Source of the DNA: Deferribacter abyssi
GTDB lineage: Bacteria > Chrysiogenota > Deferribacteres > Deferribacterales > Deferribacteraceae
Assembly (NCBI RefSeq): GCF_049472655.1
Contig: NZ_JAQNCS010000003.1
Location: 62,001 to 126,000 of the forward strand
DNA: 64,000 bases
Direction of reading: 5' to 3'
The position numbers were made by a program, and so were the translations under genes. Each line of letters begins with the position of its first letter. Positions within the stretch are counted from its first letter, which is position 1. The notes beneath the pieces are model-generated. The model was not told the origin of the DNA, searched no databases, and saw only the letters and a list, made by a program, of their open reading frames with translations. Below are positions 45,341 through 54,127 of this stretch, piece after piece.

Positions 45341-45856
45341 CTACATTATTTCATCTTTTTTTATTTCATATTTATAACTTTCAAAAATCGGCTTTGTAAT
45401 ATGCTTTAAATCCCTAAAAGTCCAGTTAAGATCAATTATAAATCCGCCAAAATCTTCATTTTTTAACAAATTATCTAACTTGCTTGTTTTCAATAAGTAT
45501 TTAATATCTTTTCCATATTTCTTAAACATCTTAGATTTACGTTTTTCATAATCTTTGTAACGTAAACTATTAAATTCACCATTTTGTAAAATTATAAACA
45601 TATAAAATTTATTGTCATCACAGGTATCTTTCCCTTCACATTCCAGCGAGGTTGTAAAACCTATCCCTTTTTCCTGCACCTTTAAACCGGTTAATTTAAT
45701 ATTTTCATAGACAGACAAAAGCTCGGCCACATATATCGATTTCAATTCCCTTCCATAATCGGATTCTGGCTGCCATATATATTTCAATTTATAAGGGTCC
45801 GTTTTAGACACACAAGATATTAAAAATATCAGGAACAAAAATAAAATCCTTTTCAT
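45341..45856 (-). CDS. Putative lipoprotein, unknown function
   Basis: 171-aa protein with an N-terminal lipoprotein signal: basic start, hydrophobic core and lipobox LISC with C15. The mature part has two adjacent cysteine-containing turns (ECEGKDTCDDN) and no domain that I recognise. Ribosome site AAAAGGAGTT. Probably anchored in the inner or outer membrane. Lone gene between a flavoprotein gene and a divergent small membrane gene. Confidence 0.75.
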   Translation of the reverse strand: MKRILFLFLIFLISCVSKTDPYKLKYIWQPESDYGRELKSIYVAELLSVYENIKLTGLKVQEKGIGFTTSLECEGKDTCDDNKFYMFIILQNGEFNSLRYKDYEKRKSKMFKKYGKDIKYLLKTSKLDNLLKNEDFGGFIIDLNWTFRDLKHITKPIFESYKYEIKKDEIM

Positions 45857-45902
45857 AAGATAACTCCTTTTCTATTTTCATTTTTTCTTTTATAATTATA
45901 TC

Positions 45903-46136
45903 ATGAAAATCGCTATGATTGCAGCTTCATTATACACAATTACATTTTGCCTGTTAATACTTTTTGAAAATAACAAATTTTGCAATTTAATATTAGACAA
46001 AATAAAATTGGTTTACTTAGGCTTTTCTACTAAAAATTTAAAAGGGATTTTTGTAGGAATCATTTGGGCATTTTTAGATGGATTTATAACAGGCTGGATT
46101 ATCTATTATTTAATAGATGTATTTAGACTTCACTGA
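45903..46136 (+). CDS. Small two-helix membrane protein, 'bacteriophage holin'-named family
   Basis: 77-aa protein with two hydrophobic helices (about 3-20 and 45-72). The segment YLGFSTKNLKGIFVGIIWAFLDGFITGWIIYYLID matches the G-x-x-x-G-x-x-WAF-x-DGF-x-x-G pattern of a small chromosomal family that databases call bacteriophage holin, without phage context here. TATAAT at 45891-45896 is only 6 bases from the ATG and there is no ribosome site, so the mRNA may be leaderless. Function unknown. Confidence 0.6.
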   Translation: MKIAMIAASLYTITFCLLILFENNKFCNLILDKIKLVYLGFSTKNLKGIFVGIIWAFLDGFITGWIIYYLIDVFRLH

Positions 46137-46178
46137 AAAAACTAGTATAAAGTAATTACACTGAAAAACTTGATTTAT

Positions 46179-46214
46179 AACTAATTGAGGAAGCTTATGC
46201 TTCCTCAATTAGTT
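46179..46214. terminator. Inverted repeat overlapping the PRODH stop codon
   Basis: Perfect 16-bp stem AACTAATTGAGGAAGC / GCTTCCTCAATTAGTT with TTAT loop. It includes the last codons of the minus-strand proline dehydrogenase gene and ends the plus-strand small gene. The T tails are weak, so it may act as a strong hairpin for both directions or for mRNA stability. Confidence 0.6.
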
Positions 46215-47117
46215 CCCATGGAGGCCAAATAATTGCCTTAAAGCATGTCGGCCAATATTTGGATTCTCTTTTAATCTCCTTCTGGAATAAGGAAGCCAAT
46301 CCTTTCCAAAAGGAACATATACCCTAAGCCGATGTCCTGCAGATACAATAATATCTCTTAATTCTTCATCCACACCCAAAAGCATCTGAAACTCATATTC
46401 ATCTTTTTTATAGTCATATTTTTCTATAAGGCGCAATGCTTCAAAAACTAACTTTTCATCATGAGTAGCAATACCCACATAAGCCCTTTTCTGAAAAAGT
46501 TTTTCCAAACAATAAATAAAGTTTCTGTTAATTATATAAGGATCTTTATACGCAATCTTTCTTGGTTCATTGTATATTCCTTTGCATAACCTAAAATTCA
46601 ACGTTCCATCAGATAATTTTTCAATATCATACGGTGTTCTTCTTAAATAAGCTTGTAAAACAGTACCTACATGACCGGGAAATTCATCTCTTAATTTTCT
46701 ATAAAATTCAAGAGTGTCATCTGTACATGGGGAGTCTTCCATATCTATCCTAACAAAGTTGTTTAACGATTTTGCATGTGCCACGATTTCTCTGATATTG
46801 TCAAAAGCAAATTGCTTATCTAGGAGAAGCCCCATTTGAGTTGGTTTAAGGGATAAATTTGCATTAAGTCCTTCTTTATCTATGGTATCTAGTATTTCAA
46901 TACATCTCTCTTTAAAATATTTTGCTTCATCCTTAGTACTAATAAACTCACCAAGTATATCAATTGTAGCCATCATGTTTTTATTATTCATTTCATGTGT
47001 AACTTTAACTGCATCGTGAAGATTTGGACCTGCAATATAACTTTTTGCAAAAAGGCCCACAATGGGGCCTGGTATATACATAATTGATTTAGAAATGAGA
47101 AAATTCAAGAATCCCAT
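46209..47117 (-). CDS. Proline dehydrogenase (monofunctional PRODH)
   Basis: FAD enzyme oxidising proline to 1-pyrroline-5-carboxylate and passing electrons to quinone. 302 aa, close to the about 300 aa of Thermus PRODH. Motifs include SLKPTQMG, NFVRIDMEDS, VLQAYLRRT, RLCKGIYNEPRKIAY and the C-terminal PYSRRRLKENP, whose two arginines bind the proline carboxylate. Its gene is 2 bases after the P5C dehydrogenase gene, so the two catabolic steps share one mRNA. Membrane-peripheral by family; no transmembrane helix. Confidence 0.92.
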   Translation of the reverse strand: MGFLNFLISKSIMYIPGPIVGLFAKSYIAGPNLHDAVKVTHEMNNKNMMATIDILGEFISTKDEAKYFKERCIEILDTIDKEGLNANLSLKPTQMGLLLDKQFAFDNIREIVAHAKSLNNFVRIDMEDSPCTDDTLEFYRKLRDEFPGHVGTVLQAYLRRTPYDIEKLSDGTLNFRLCKGIYNEPRKIAYKDPYIINRNFIYCLEKLFQKRAYVGIATHDEKLVFEALRLIEKYDYKKDEYEFQMLLGVDEELRDIIVSAGHRLRVYVPFGKDWLPYSRRRLKENPNIGRHALRQLFGLHGN

Positions 47118-47119
47118 CT

Positions 47120-48763
47120 TTATTCCTCACTCATAAAAGGATATCTGTAGTCCTCAGGAGCATCAAAATTCTCTTTAACTGTTCTTGGAGTTACCCACCT
47201 AATAAGGTTTAAATAGCTACCTGCTTTATCATTTGTACCAGATGCACGGCTACCACCAAAAGGTTGTTGACCTACTACTGCACCAGTCGGTTTATCATTT
47301 ACATAAAAGTTACCTGCTGCATATTCAAGTTTCTCTAAAGCAATACTAATAGCTTGTCTATCTTCTCCAAAGATTGCACCTGTCAACCCATAAGGAGATG
47401 TACTGTTACACAACTCCAATGTTTCTTCATATTTATCATCATCATACACATACACAGTCAATACAGGACCAAAAATTTCTTCTTCCATCAGTTTAAACTT
47501 AGGATTTGTGGTTTCAACCAGGGTTGGTTCAATAAAATAACCCACAGATTTATCGCAACCACCGCCAACAATTATTTCAGCCTCATTAGACTTTTTAGCA
47601 TAATCTATATAAGATTTGATATTTTCAAATGCTGCCTCATCAATTACGGCGTTGAAGAAATTTGTAAAATCTTCTGGATTACCAATTTTTATAGATTTAA
47701 TCTCTTCAACCATCAATTCTTTTACATCTTTCCAGAGTGATTTAGGTAGGTATGCTCTTGATGCAGCAGAACACTTCTGCCCTTGATATTCGTAAGCACC
47801 TCTTACAAGCGCTGTAACAAGTTTTTTAACATCTGCACTGCTATGAGCAAAAACAAAGTCTTTACCACCAGTCTCACCAACAATTCTTGGATAATATTTA
47901 TAATTTTTGATATTTTCACCAACAATTTTCCACATATTTTGAAATACTTCTGTACTTCCAGTAAAATGAATTCCTGCAAGGTTTGGATCTCTTAATACAA
48001 TATTACCCACAACAGAACCTGGGCCTGGTATAAAATTAATCACTCCATCAGGGACCCCAGCTTCTTTCAATAACTTCATAATGAAGTAAGGTGCATATAC
48101 TGCAGTTGATGCTGGTTTCCAAACAACTACATTACCCATAATAGCAGGCGCTGTAGGCAAATTACCACCGATTGATGTAAAATTAAATGGAGTTACAGCA
48201 AAAATAAACCCCTCAAGAGGCCTATGCTGTACATAGTTCCAGGTAGGTTTTGGAGAATATGGAGGCTGATCAGTATAAATTTGCTGCATAAAATATGTGT
48301 TAAATCTCCAAAAATCTATTAGTTCACAAGCAGAATCAATTTCAGCTTGAAAAACATTTTTACTAGCTGATAGCATTGTAGCTGCATTAAGAATATACCT
48401 ATATTTTCCAGACAACAACTCTGCTGCTTTCAAAAATATAGCCGCTCTCTCCTCCCATCTAAACTTTTGCCATTCTTTCCAAGCTTCAAATGCAGTATCA
48501 ATTGCCAACTTTACTTCTTTTTCACCAGCCTGATGATATTCAGCTAACACATGACTATGATCATGAGGACAAACGACTTTAGCCAATTTTCCAGTTCTTA
48601 TTTCTTTACCACCAATAATTAGTGGAATCTCAATTTTTTGACTTTTTAAATCATTGATAGCCTCTTTTAACAACTCCCTTTCTTTGGTACCAGGGGCATA
48701 ACTGTACACTGGTTCATTTTCAGGATAAGGAATCTTAACTATACTATTATTAAACAGAAACAT
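47120..48763 (-). CDS. pruA: 1-Pyrroline-5-carboxylate (glutamate semialdehyde) dehydrogenase
   Basis: NAD+-dependent oxidation of glutamate semialdehyde to glutamate. 547 aa of the aldehyde dehydrogenase superfamily, the length of RocA/PutA-type P5CDH. Key motifs: NFTSIGGNLPTAPAIMGNVVVWKPAS, ETGGKDFVF (general base Glu), YQGQKCSAASRAYLP (catalytic Cys), EEEIFGPVLTVYVYDD and NDKPTGAVVGQQPFGGSRASGTNDK. First gene of the pruA-putA-like pair. Glutamate produced could feed amino-acid catabolism with the Liv transporter upstream on the same strand. Confidence 0.94.
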   Translation of the reverse strand: MFLFNNSIVKIPYPENEPVYSYAPGTKERELLKEAINDLKSQKIEIPLIIGGKEIRTGKLAKVVCPHDHSHVLAEYHQAGEKEVKLAIDTAFEAWKEWQKFRWEERAAIFLKAAELLSGKYRYILNAATMLSASKNVFQAEIDSACELIDFWRFNTYFMQQIYTDQPPYSPKPTWNYVQHRPLEGFIFAVTPFNFTSIGGNLPTAPAIMGNVVVWKPASTAVYAPYFIMKLLKEAGVPDGVINFIPGPGSVVGNIVLRDPNLAGIHFTGSTEVFQNMWKIVGENIKNYKYYPRIVGETGGKDFVFAHSSADVKKLVTALVRGAYEYQGQKCSAASRAYLPKSLWKDVKELMVEEIKSIKIGNPEDFTNFFNAVIDEAAFENIKSYIDYAKKSNEAEIIVGGGCDKSVGYFIEPTLVETTNPKFKLMEEEIFGPVLTVYVYDDDKYEETLELCNSTSPYGLTGAIFGEDRQAISIALEKLEYAAGNFYVNDKPTGAVVGQQPFGGSRASGTNDKAGSYLNLIRWVTPRTVKENFDAPEDYRYPFMSEE

Positions 48764-48793
48764 ATTTCACCTCTCTATGAAATTTTATAGTTC

Positions 48794-48822
48794 ATTATAT
48801 CAAAATAAAAAATAAATTTCAA
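48794..48822 (-). promoter_or_regulatory. Promoter of the proline catabolic pair
   Basis: On the minus strand TTGAAA, 17-base spacer, TATAAT (plus-strand complements at 48817-48822 and 48794-48799), about 30 bases before the P5CDH start and its GAGAGGTG ribosome site. Confidence 0.65.
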
Positions 48823-48870
48823 TATTTTGAACATACTTTTTAAAAAATTTTTTTATTTTTTACATATAAA

Positions 48871-48896
48871 AAAAGCGGCAAACAAATTGCCGCTTC
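48871..48896 (-). terminator. Terminator of the liv operon
   Basis: 9-bp stem AAGCGGCAA/TTGCCGCTT, 5-base loop, followed on the minus strand by seven T, starting at the livF stop. Confidence 0.88.
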
Positions 48897-49601
48897 TTAC
48901 ATACCTAAATAAGCCTTTTTCACCTCTTCATTGCTCAAAAGAGATTTTGCATCATCTTCCATAATTATACGCCCAGTTTCCATTACATATCCTCTGTCAG
49001 CAACAGATAAAGCTAAATGAGCATTTTGCTCAACTAGAAGTATTGTTGTCCCCTGTGAATTAATCTCTTTAATAATTTCAAAAATATTTTCTACAATAAT
49101 CGGTGCTAAGCCAAGACTGGGTTCATCCAATAATAAAAGGACAGGTTTACTCATTAAAGCCCTACCAATGGCAAGCATCTGCTGTTCACCACCAGAAAGG
49201 GTTCCTCCAAGCTGATTTTTTCTTTCACGCAATCTCGGAAAAAGATCATATACCTTCTCTAAATCTTTTTCTATTTCTATCTTATCTTTTCTTAAATATG
49301 CTCCCATCAAAAGATTTTCATAAACTGTTAAATTAGGAAAAATTTGTCTACCTTCTGGTACTTGAACAATTCCTTTAGCAACAATCTTATCTGCAGATAA
49401 ATGGGTTATATCTTTATTCAGAAATATAACTTTACCAGCAGCTGGTTTTAATATCCCTGATATTGTGTTTAGTGTTGTCGTTTTGCCAGCTCCATTAGCA
49501 CCTATAATTGTAACAATCTCACCTTCTTTAATATGGAGGTCAATACCTTTTAATGCTTCAATATGACCATACTTTGTATGAACTTTCTCAAGTTTAAGCA
49601 T
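48897..49601 (-). CDS. livF: Branched-chain amino acid ABC transporter ATP-binding protein LivF
   Basis: Cytoplasmic ATPase of the high-affinity Leu/Ile/Val importer. About 234 aa with Walker A GANGAGKTTT, Q-loop region VPEGRQIFPNLTVYENL, signature LSGGEQQMLAIGRALMSKP, Walker B LLLLDEPSLGLAP and H-loop. ATG 49601 starts right before the livG stop (8-base overlap) and has GAGGT upstream. The frame is open about 34 codons further but those lie within livG. Confidence 0.95.
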   Translation of the reverse strand: MLKLEKVHTKYGHIEALKGIDLHIKEGEIVTIIGANGAGKTTTLNTISGILKPAAGKVIFLNKDITHLSADKIVAKGIVQVPEGRQIFPNLTVYENLLMGAYLRKDKIEIEKDLEKVYDLFPRLRERKNQLGGTLSGGEQQMLAIGRALMSKPVLLLLDEPSLGLAPIIVENIFEIIKEINSQGTTILLVEQNAHLALSVADRGYVMETGRIIMEDDAKSLLSNEEVKKAYLGM

Positions 49602-50373
49602 TTGCAACCTCTTTACCAAGATATGCTTCAATAACTTTCTTATTATTACGTATTTGCTCAGGCAAGCCTTCTGCAATCTTTTTCCCATAATCCAAAACAA
49701 CAATTCTATCTGAAATACCCATTACCATTTTCATATCATGTTCTATTAAAAAGACAGTTTTACTTAAATCTTCCCTTATTTTTTGAATCAAATTCATCAA
49801 ATCAGAAGTCTCCTGTGGATTCATGCCAGCCGCAGGTTCATCCAAAAGTAATAACTCTGCACCTGTAGCAAGTGCTCTTGTTATCTCAAGTTTTCTTTGT
49901 TCACCGTAAGGAAGATTTTCAGCTTTTTCATCTTTTTTGCCTAATAAACCCATATAATCTAAATATTCCTCTGCCCTAATAATAGTTTTTTTCAATTCAC
50001 GGTAAAAATACGGTAGACGTAATACAGAATGGAATACACTAAGCTTTCTACGAGAATGCATAGCAAGTATAACATTTTCTAACACTGTCAACTGATTAAA
50101 CAACCTAATATTTTGGAAAGTCCTAGCAATTCCAAGCTTTGTAATTTCATGAGGCTTACTTTTGCTCAGTGATTTACCTTTAAATAATACTTCACCACTT
50201 GTAGGCGTATAAACTCCTGTAATCACATTGAAAATTGTTGTTTTACCTGCACCATTTGGTCCAATCAAACTCATAATTTCATTTTCTTTAATCACAAAAC
50301 TAACATCATCAACAGCTTTCAATCCACCAAAATACATACAAACATTCTTTAGCTCTAAAATAACATCACCCAT
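49594..50373 (-). CDS. livG: Branched-chain amino acid ABC transporter ATP-binding protein LivG
   Basis: Second ATPase of the Liv importer, 259 aa. Walker A GPNGAGKTTIFN, the LivG/LivF-type TFQNIRLFNQLTVLENV, signature-like LPYGEQRKLEITRALATG (the LSGGQ motif is LPYGE, as usual for LivG), Walker B LLLLDEPAAGMNPQE. Directly after livM and overlapping livF. Confidence 0.95.
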   Translation of the reverse strand: MGDVILELKNVCMYFGGLKAVDDVSFVIKENEIMSLIGPNGAGKTTIFNVITGVYTPTSGEVLFKGKSLSKSKPHEITKLGIARTFQNIRLFNQLTVLENVILAMHSRRKLSVFHSVLRLPYFYRELKKTIIRAEEYLDYMGLLGKKDEKAENLPYGEQRKLEITRALATGAELLLLDEPAAGMNPQETSDLMNLIQKIREDLSKTVFLIEHDMKMVMGISDRIVVLDYGKKIAEGLPEQIRNNKKVIEAYLGKEVANA

Positions 50374-50382
50374 AGCTGCCTC

Positions 50383-51222
50383 TTAAACATTTACTCTAAT
50401 TTTACCAAACAGGCCTTGAGGCCTAAAGACCATCATCACAATCAATACAACACCATAAGTCACCATTCTGTATTCAGAAGCAAATCTTAACAATTCTGGT
50501 ACAGTGCTTAAAACAATAGCACCAGCAGCAGCTCCAGTTATACTTCCCATACCACCAAGAACAAGCATACACAACTGCTCTATCGATTTCATAAACCCAA
50601 AGTCGTTTGGATTTATATATGTTAAAAAATGTGCATATAAAGAACCTCCCAATCCTGCAAAAGCAGAACCTATTGCAAAAGCTAAGATTTTATAACGCGC
50701 AATATTTACTCCCATCATTTCTGCTGCAATTTCATCCTCTCTTATACTTCTTAGAGCAAGTCCATGCATAGAATTTTCAAAATTGTACATAAAAATTATA
50801 CCAACAACTACAGCAACAAATGCAATAAAAAATGTTGTATATAAAGGTATAGCATAAAGTCCTAACGCTCTTCCTGCAAAAGGAGTATTCAAAATAACAA
50901 CACGAACAATTTCACCAAATCCTAGTGTAGCAATAGCTAAATAATCACCTCTTAATCTTAAGATTGGAATACCTAGTAATGCACCCATAATACCTGCAAA
51001 CAATGTACCGAAAGACAAACATACCCAAAAAGGCATATTTAACTTTAAAGCCAACAATGCTGAACCATATGCTCCAAGACTCATAAAAGCTGCATGCCCC
51101 AATGAAAGTTGTCCGGTTACACCCGTTATTAAATTAAGTCCCAATACAATAACAATATTAATACATGTCATAGTAGCGATTTGTAAAAAATAATCATTCT
51201 GTAAAAAAGCTAAAAAATCCAT
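50383..51222 (-). CDS. livM: Branched-chain amino acid ABC transporter permease LivM
   Basis: Inner-membrane permease, about 279 aa, with 8-9 hydrophobic helices and the family patterns GLNLITGVTGQLSLGHAAFMSLGAYG, RLRGDYLAIATLGFGEIVRV and the EAA-like ARYKILAFAIGSAFAGLGGSLYAH. Start taken as ATG 51222, which has GAGGGAAG upstream and lies 10 bases after livH; the frame runs 20 codons further into livH without a better start. Confidence 0.93.
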   Translation of the reverse strand: MDFLAFLQNDYFLQIATMTCINIVIVLGLNLITGVTGQLSLGHAAFMSLGAYGSALLALKLNMPFWVCLSFGTLFAGIMGALLGIPILRLRGDYLAIATLGFGEIVRVVILNTPFAGRALGLYAIPLYTTFFIAFVAVVVGIIFMYNFENSMHGLALRSIREDEIAAEMMGVNIARYKILAFAIGSAFAGLGGSLYAHFLTYINPNDFGFMKSIEQLCMLVLGGMGSITGAAAGAIVLSTVPELLRFASEYRMVTYGVVLIVMMVFRPQGLFGKIRVNV

Positions 51223-51232
51223 ACGCTTCCCT

Positions 51233-52114
51233 CTATACCTTCTCTTTTGCAGTGGAGCCAAATAGTCCAGTTGGCTTAACAATTAAAATAATAATTAATA
51301 TACCAAAAGCTATCGCATCTCTAAAAGAAGGAGATATAAAAGCAACTCCTAACACTTCTGCAAGTCCCAAAACAATACCACCAAACATTGCACCAGGAAT
51401 ACTACCGATTCCACCTAAAACTGCTGCAACAAATGCTTTTAACCCAAAAAGTAATCCCATCATCGGATCAATAGCTGTGTAATAGGTACCTACCAAAACA
51501 CCTGCTGCTGCAGCAAGAGCTGAACCTATAGCAAAAGTAAAGCTTATCACTTTATCAGGATTAATACCCATCAGTCTTGCAGCATTTAAATTTTGAGATA
51601 CTGCTCTCATTGCAATACCCATTTTTGTATTGTGAACTATATAATAAAGGCCGTACATTAAGCCTATTGAAACCAAAATTATAAAAATTTGCAATAAAGA
51701 AACAGAAATATCACCTACACTAAAAGTAATATTCGGAAAAAGTTTTGGATATGCTTCCCTTTGTGGTCCATTTATTAAAACTACAGTATTTGATAAGATA
51801 ATCGAAGCACCAATAGCACTAATTAAAGCAGAAATTCTTGATGAATTCCTTAATGGTTTGTAAGCTACTTTTTCAACCAATACTCCCAAAATAGCGCTAC
51901 ACATCATAGCAAAAACAAGAACAACTACAAAATTCTTAAATAATAAGGTTGCAGCTATAAGCCCCAAAAAAGCACCAACCATGTAAATATCACCATGAGC
52001 AAAATTAATCAGCTTGATAATTCCATAAACCATAGTATAACCCAGAGCAATAAGTGCATAAACACTACCAACTGTTAAACCATTCAAAAGCTGTTTAATA
52101 ATTATCTCTAACAA
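51233..52114 (-). CDS. livH: Branched-chain amino acid ABC transporter permease LivH
   Basis: First permease of the Liv importer, about 293 aa. Family patterns: LLNGLTVGSVYALIALGYTMVYGIIKLINFAHGDIYMVGAF at the start, AMRAVSQNLNAARLMGINPDKVISFTFAIGSALAAAAGVL in the middle and AFVAAVLGGIGSIPGAMFGG near the end. Translation probably begins at TTG 52114, with AGGAGG 7 bases before it; the in-frame TTG at 52132 precedes that ribosome site. Confidence 0.92.
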   Translation of the reverse strand: MLEIIIKQLLNGLTVGSVYALIALGYTMVYGIIKLINFAHGDIYMVGAFLGLIAATLLFKNFVVVLVFAMMCSAILGVLVEKVAYKPLRNSSRISALISAIGASIILSNTVVLINGPQREAYPKLFPNITFSVGDISVSLLQIFIILVSIGLMYGLYYIVHNTKMGIAMRAVSQNLNAARLMGINPDKVISFTFAIGSALAAAAGVLVGTYYTAIDPMMGLLFGLKAFVAAVLGGIGSIPGAMFGGIVLGLAEVLGVAFISPSFRDAIAFGILIIILIVKPTGLFGSTAKEKV

Positions 52115-52138
52115 TGTGATGCCTCCTAACAAAGAAAT

Positions 52139-52156
52139 AGCCGCCTTTCGGCGGCT
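52139..52156 (-). terminator. Intercistronic hairpin between livK and livH
   Basis: Perfect 7-bp GC-rich stem AGCCGCC/GGCGGCT with a TTTC loop, followed by only a few T on the minus strand. Probably a partial terminator or 3' stabiliser that raises binding-protein level over the permease. Confidence 0.6.
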
Positions 52157-52181
52157 CTACATACTCTTTTAAACTACTTTT

Positions 52182-53324
52182 TTATTCATTAAGAAGTTTA
52201 AAATAGTATTTTCCATCTTTTTTATCAACCATTTGAATAAAAGGAACCTTCTTTGCATTACCTTCACTATCGAAGCTCATCTTACCACTTACACCCATAA
52301 AATCTTTAGTTGCAGCAAGAGCATCTCTCATTTTAATTCTTTGTTTTACATCTGTACAACTTGTAAGACCTGCTTTCTTCATAGCATTTACAAGAAGGTA
52401 AACCGCATCATACCCTTGAGCTGAAAACATATCAGCTTCTTTTCCTCTTTCTTTCATCTTTTTCACAAAATTCTGAACATTTTCAGCCTTAGCTTGTGGA
52501 GAAAATCCAGCATAAACAATAGAACCCAAAACAGAGTCACCACCTACTTTCCATAAATCTGGGGCAAGAAGACCATCACCACCTACCATAGGTGCTTTTA
52601 AACCTTGCTTTCTAGCTTCAAGCATAATCAAAGAACCTTCAGGATAATAACCTGTGAAAATAATAGCATCAGGTTTATGTGGCTTAATAGCTGTAATTTG
52701 AGCTGAGAAATCTGTATCACCATCGGAAACTGTCTGCTCAACTAAAATACTAGCACCATATTTCTTAGCAGCTTCTTTAAATATTCCTGATAAACCTACA
52801 CTATAATCATTGTTAACGGAAGTGATCAAGGCAAAGTTTTTCCATCCAAACTTATCCATAATAAACTTGAGCGTAGCTGGAGCACCATCACTATCAAGCA
52901 ATGTATCTCTAAACACAAAAGGTTTTCCATCTGTTACACCTTTTGCTGTTGCACCAGCAGATATCAATATAACTTTTGCTCTGTTAGCAATAGGGCCTAT
53001 CACAAAAGTAGCTCCAGATGTAGGCTCACCAATAATTGCACAAACCTTATCCCTATTTATCAGCCTCTGGGTTGCAGCTGCTGCCTCAGCTTTATCACCC
53101 CTATCATCATAGTGAACAACACTTAGTCTTTTACCATTTACACCACCTGCTGCATTAATCTCATCAACCGCAAGCATAATTCCATCAAGTGTTTTAGTTC
53201 CATAAACTGCTAGATTACCAGTTTCTGGACCTACAACACCAATAGTAAGATCTTTACTTTTTGCAAAAACTGAAAAAGAAACAACCAAAACAAAACTTAA
53301 TATTAGTAACGATAATTTCTTCAT
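52182..53324 (-). CDS. livK: Branched-chain amino acid periplasmic binding protein (LivK/LivJ)
   Basis: Periplasmic substrate-binding protein, 380 aa, with a Sec signal peptide (MKKLSLLILSFVLVVSFSVFA) and a type I ligand-binding fold: LTIGVVGPETGNLAVYGTKTLDGIMLAVDEINAAGG, VCAIIGEPTSGATFVIGPIANRAKVILISAGAT, and DAIIFTGYYPEGSLIMLEAR. First gene of livKHMGF. It probably binds Leu/Ile/Val, but some family members bind other amino acids or aromatic acids. Ribosome site GAGGAGG. Confidence 0.93.
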   Translation of the reverse strand: MKKLSLLILSFVLVVSFSVFAKSKDLTIGVVGPETGNLAVYGTKTLDGIMLAVDEINAAGGVNGKRLSVVHYDDRGDKAEAAAATQRLINRDKVCAIIGEPTSGATFVIGPIANRAKVILISAGATAKGVTDGKPFVFRDTLLDSDGAPATLKFIMDKFGWKNFALITSVNNDYSVGLSGIFKEAAKKYGASILVEQTVSDGDTDFSAQITAIKPHKPDAIIFTGYYPEGSLIMLEARKQGLKAPMVGGDGLLAPDLWKVGGDSVLGSIVYAGFSPQAKAENVQNFVKKMKERGKEADMFSAQGYDAVYLLVNAMKKAGLTSCTDVKQRIKMRDALAATKDFMGVSGKMSFDSEGNAKKVPFIQMVDKKDGKYYFKLLNE

Positions 53325-53369
53325 ACATCCTCCTCAAAAATTTTTTAAATGTTTAAAATTGTGAACCAT

Positions 53370-53398
53370 AACTTATTTTAAATTATAATGATTGTCAA
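53370..53398 (-). promoter_or_regulatory. Candidate promoter of the liv operon
   Basis: On the minus strand TTGACA (complement at 53393-53398), 17-base spacer, TAAGTT (complement at 53370-53375). The -10 is weak, which would fit activator or repressor control. The -35 lies in a small dyad ATTGACAAT. Confidence 0.45.
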
Positions 53399-53545
53399 TT
53401 ATTTTTTAACAAATATCTAACAAAACTTTATTTTTAAAACCTCATTTTATTAATATTTCATAATTTAATCATCTATAAATCATTTTACATCAAAACCATA
53501 TTTTTTAAGTTTTATTAAATTTTATTAAATAATAATAAAAACAGC

Positions 53546-53573
53546 TTGACTAATTTTCATTTTGTTTTATAAA
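53546..53573 (+). promoter_or_regulatory. Promoter of the XRE-cupin gene, apparently leaderless
   Basis: TTGACT at 53546-53551, 16-base spacer, TATAAA at 53568-53573. The ATG at 53582 is 8 bases beyond the -10, so transcription should start at or within 2 bases of the start codon. Confidence 0.55.
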
Positions 53574-53581
53574 CTGAACAT

Positions 53582-54127
53582 ATGACAATAGGTAAGAAAG
53601 TACAAGAGTTACGACAAAAAAAACAATTAACATTAAGACAGCTTAGCAAATTATCAGGTTGCTCTCTTGGATTTTTATCTCAAGTTGAAAGAGATTTGGT
53701 ATCACCAACTGTATCATCTTTAAAAAAAATAGCTGATGCTCTTGAAGTAAACATAATGCACTTTTTTGACCAACCAAACAGACAACAGAAAGTTGTTGTA
53801 AGAAAAGATGAACGAAATAAACTTGTAAACCCCAAATCTAAGGTAACTTACGAACTCTTAAGACCACAGTTTTCAGACACTGAATTAGAAGCTCTTTATA
53901 TGTATCTTGAACCAGGTGCATATAGTGGAAAAGAGCAGCATTCTCATAACGGTGAAGAGTTTGTAATTGTTTTAAAAGGTGAACTGGAAATCACCGTGGG
54001 AGATGAAATTTTTCATCTCAAAGAAGGTGATTCTGCAATTTACAAGTCCAATATGCCTCATAGTTGGAAAAATCCTACGGACAATACAACAGAGGTAATT
54101 TGGGTAAACCACCCACCAACATTTTAG
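53582..54127 (+). CDS. XRE-family regulator with C-terminal cupin domain
   Basis: 181-aa transcription factor: N-terminal helix-turn-helix (about 5-60, LRQLSKLSGCSLGFLSQVERDLVSPTVSSLKKIADAL) and C-terminal cupin_2 (about 105-175, QHSHNGEEFVIVLKGELEITVGDEIF, then MPHSWKNP), which likely binds a small ligand. This architecture is typical of PuuR/SinR-like regulators of amino-acid and polyamine genes. It is transcribed divergently from livK, so it is a candidate regulator of the Liv operon. No ribosome site. Confidence 0.88.
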   Translation: MTIGKKVQELRQKKQLTLRQLSKLSGCSLGFLSQVERDLVSPTVSSLKKIADALEVNIMHFFDQPNRQQKVVVRKDERNKLVNPKSKVTYELLRPQFSDTELEALYMYLEPGAYSGKEQHSHNGEEFVIVLKGELEITVGDEIFHLKEGDSAIYKSNMPHSWKNPTDNTTEVIWVNHPPTF

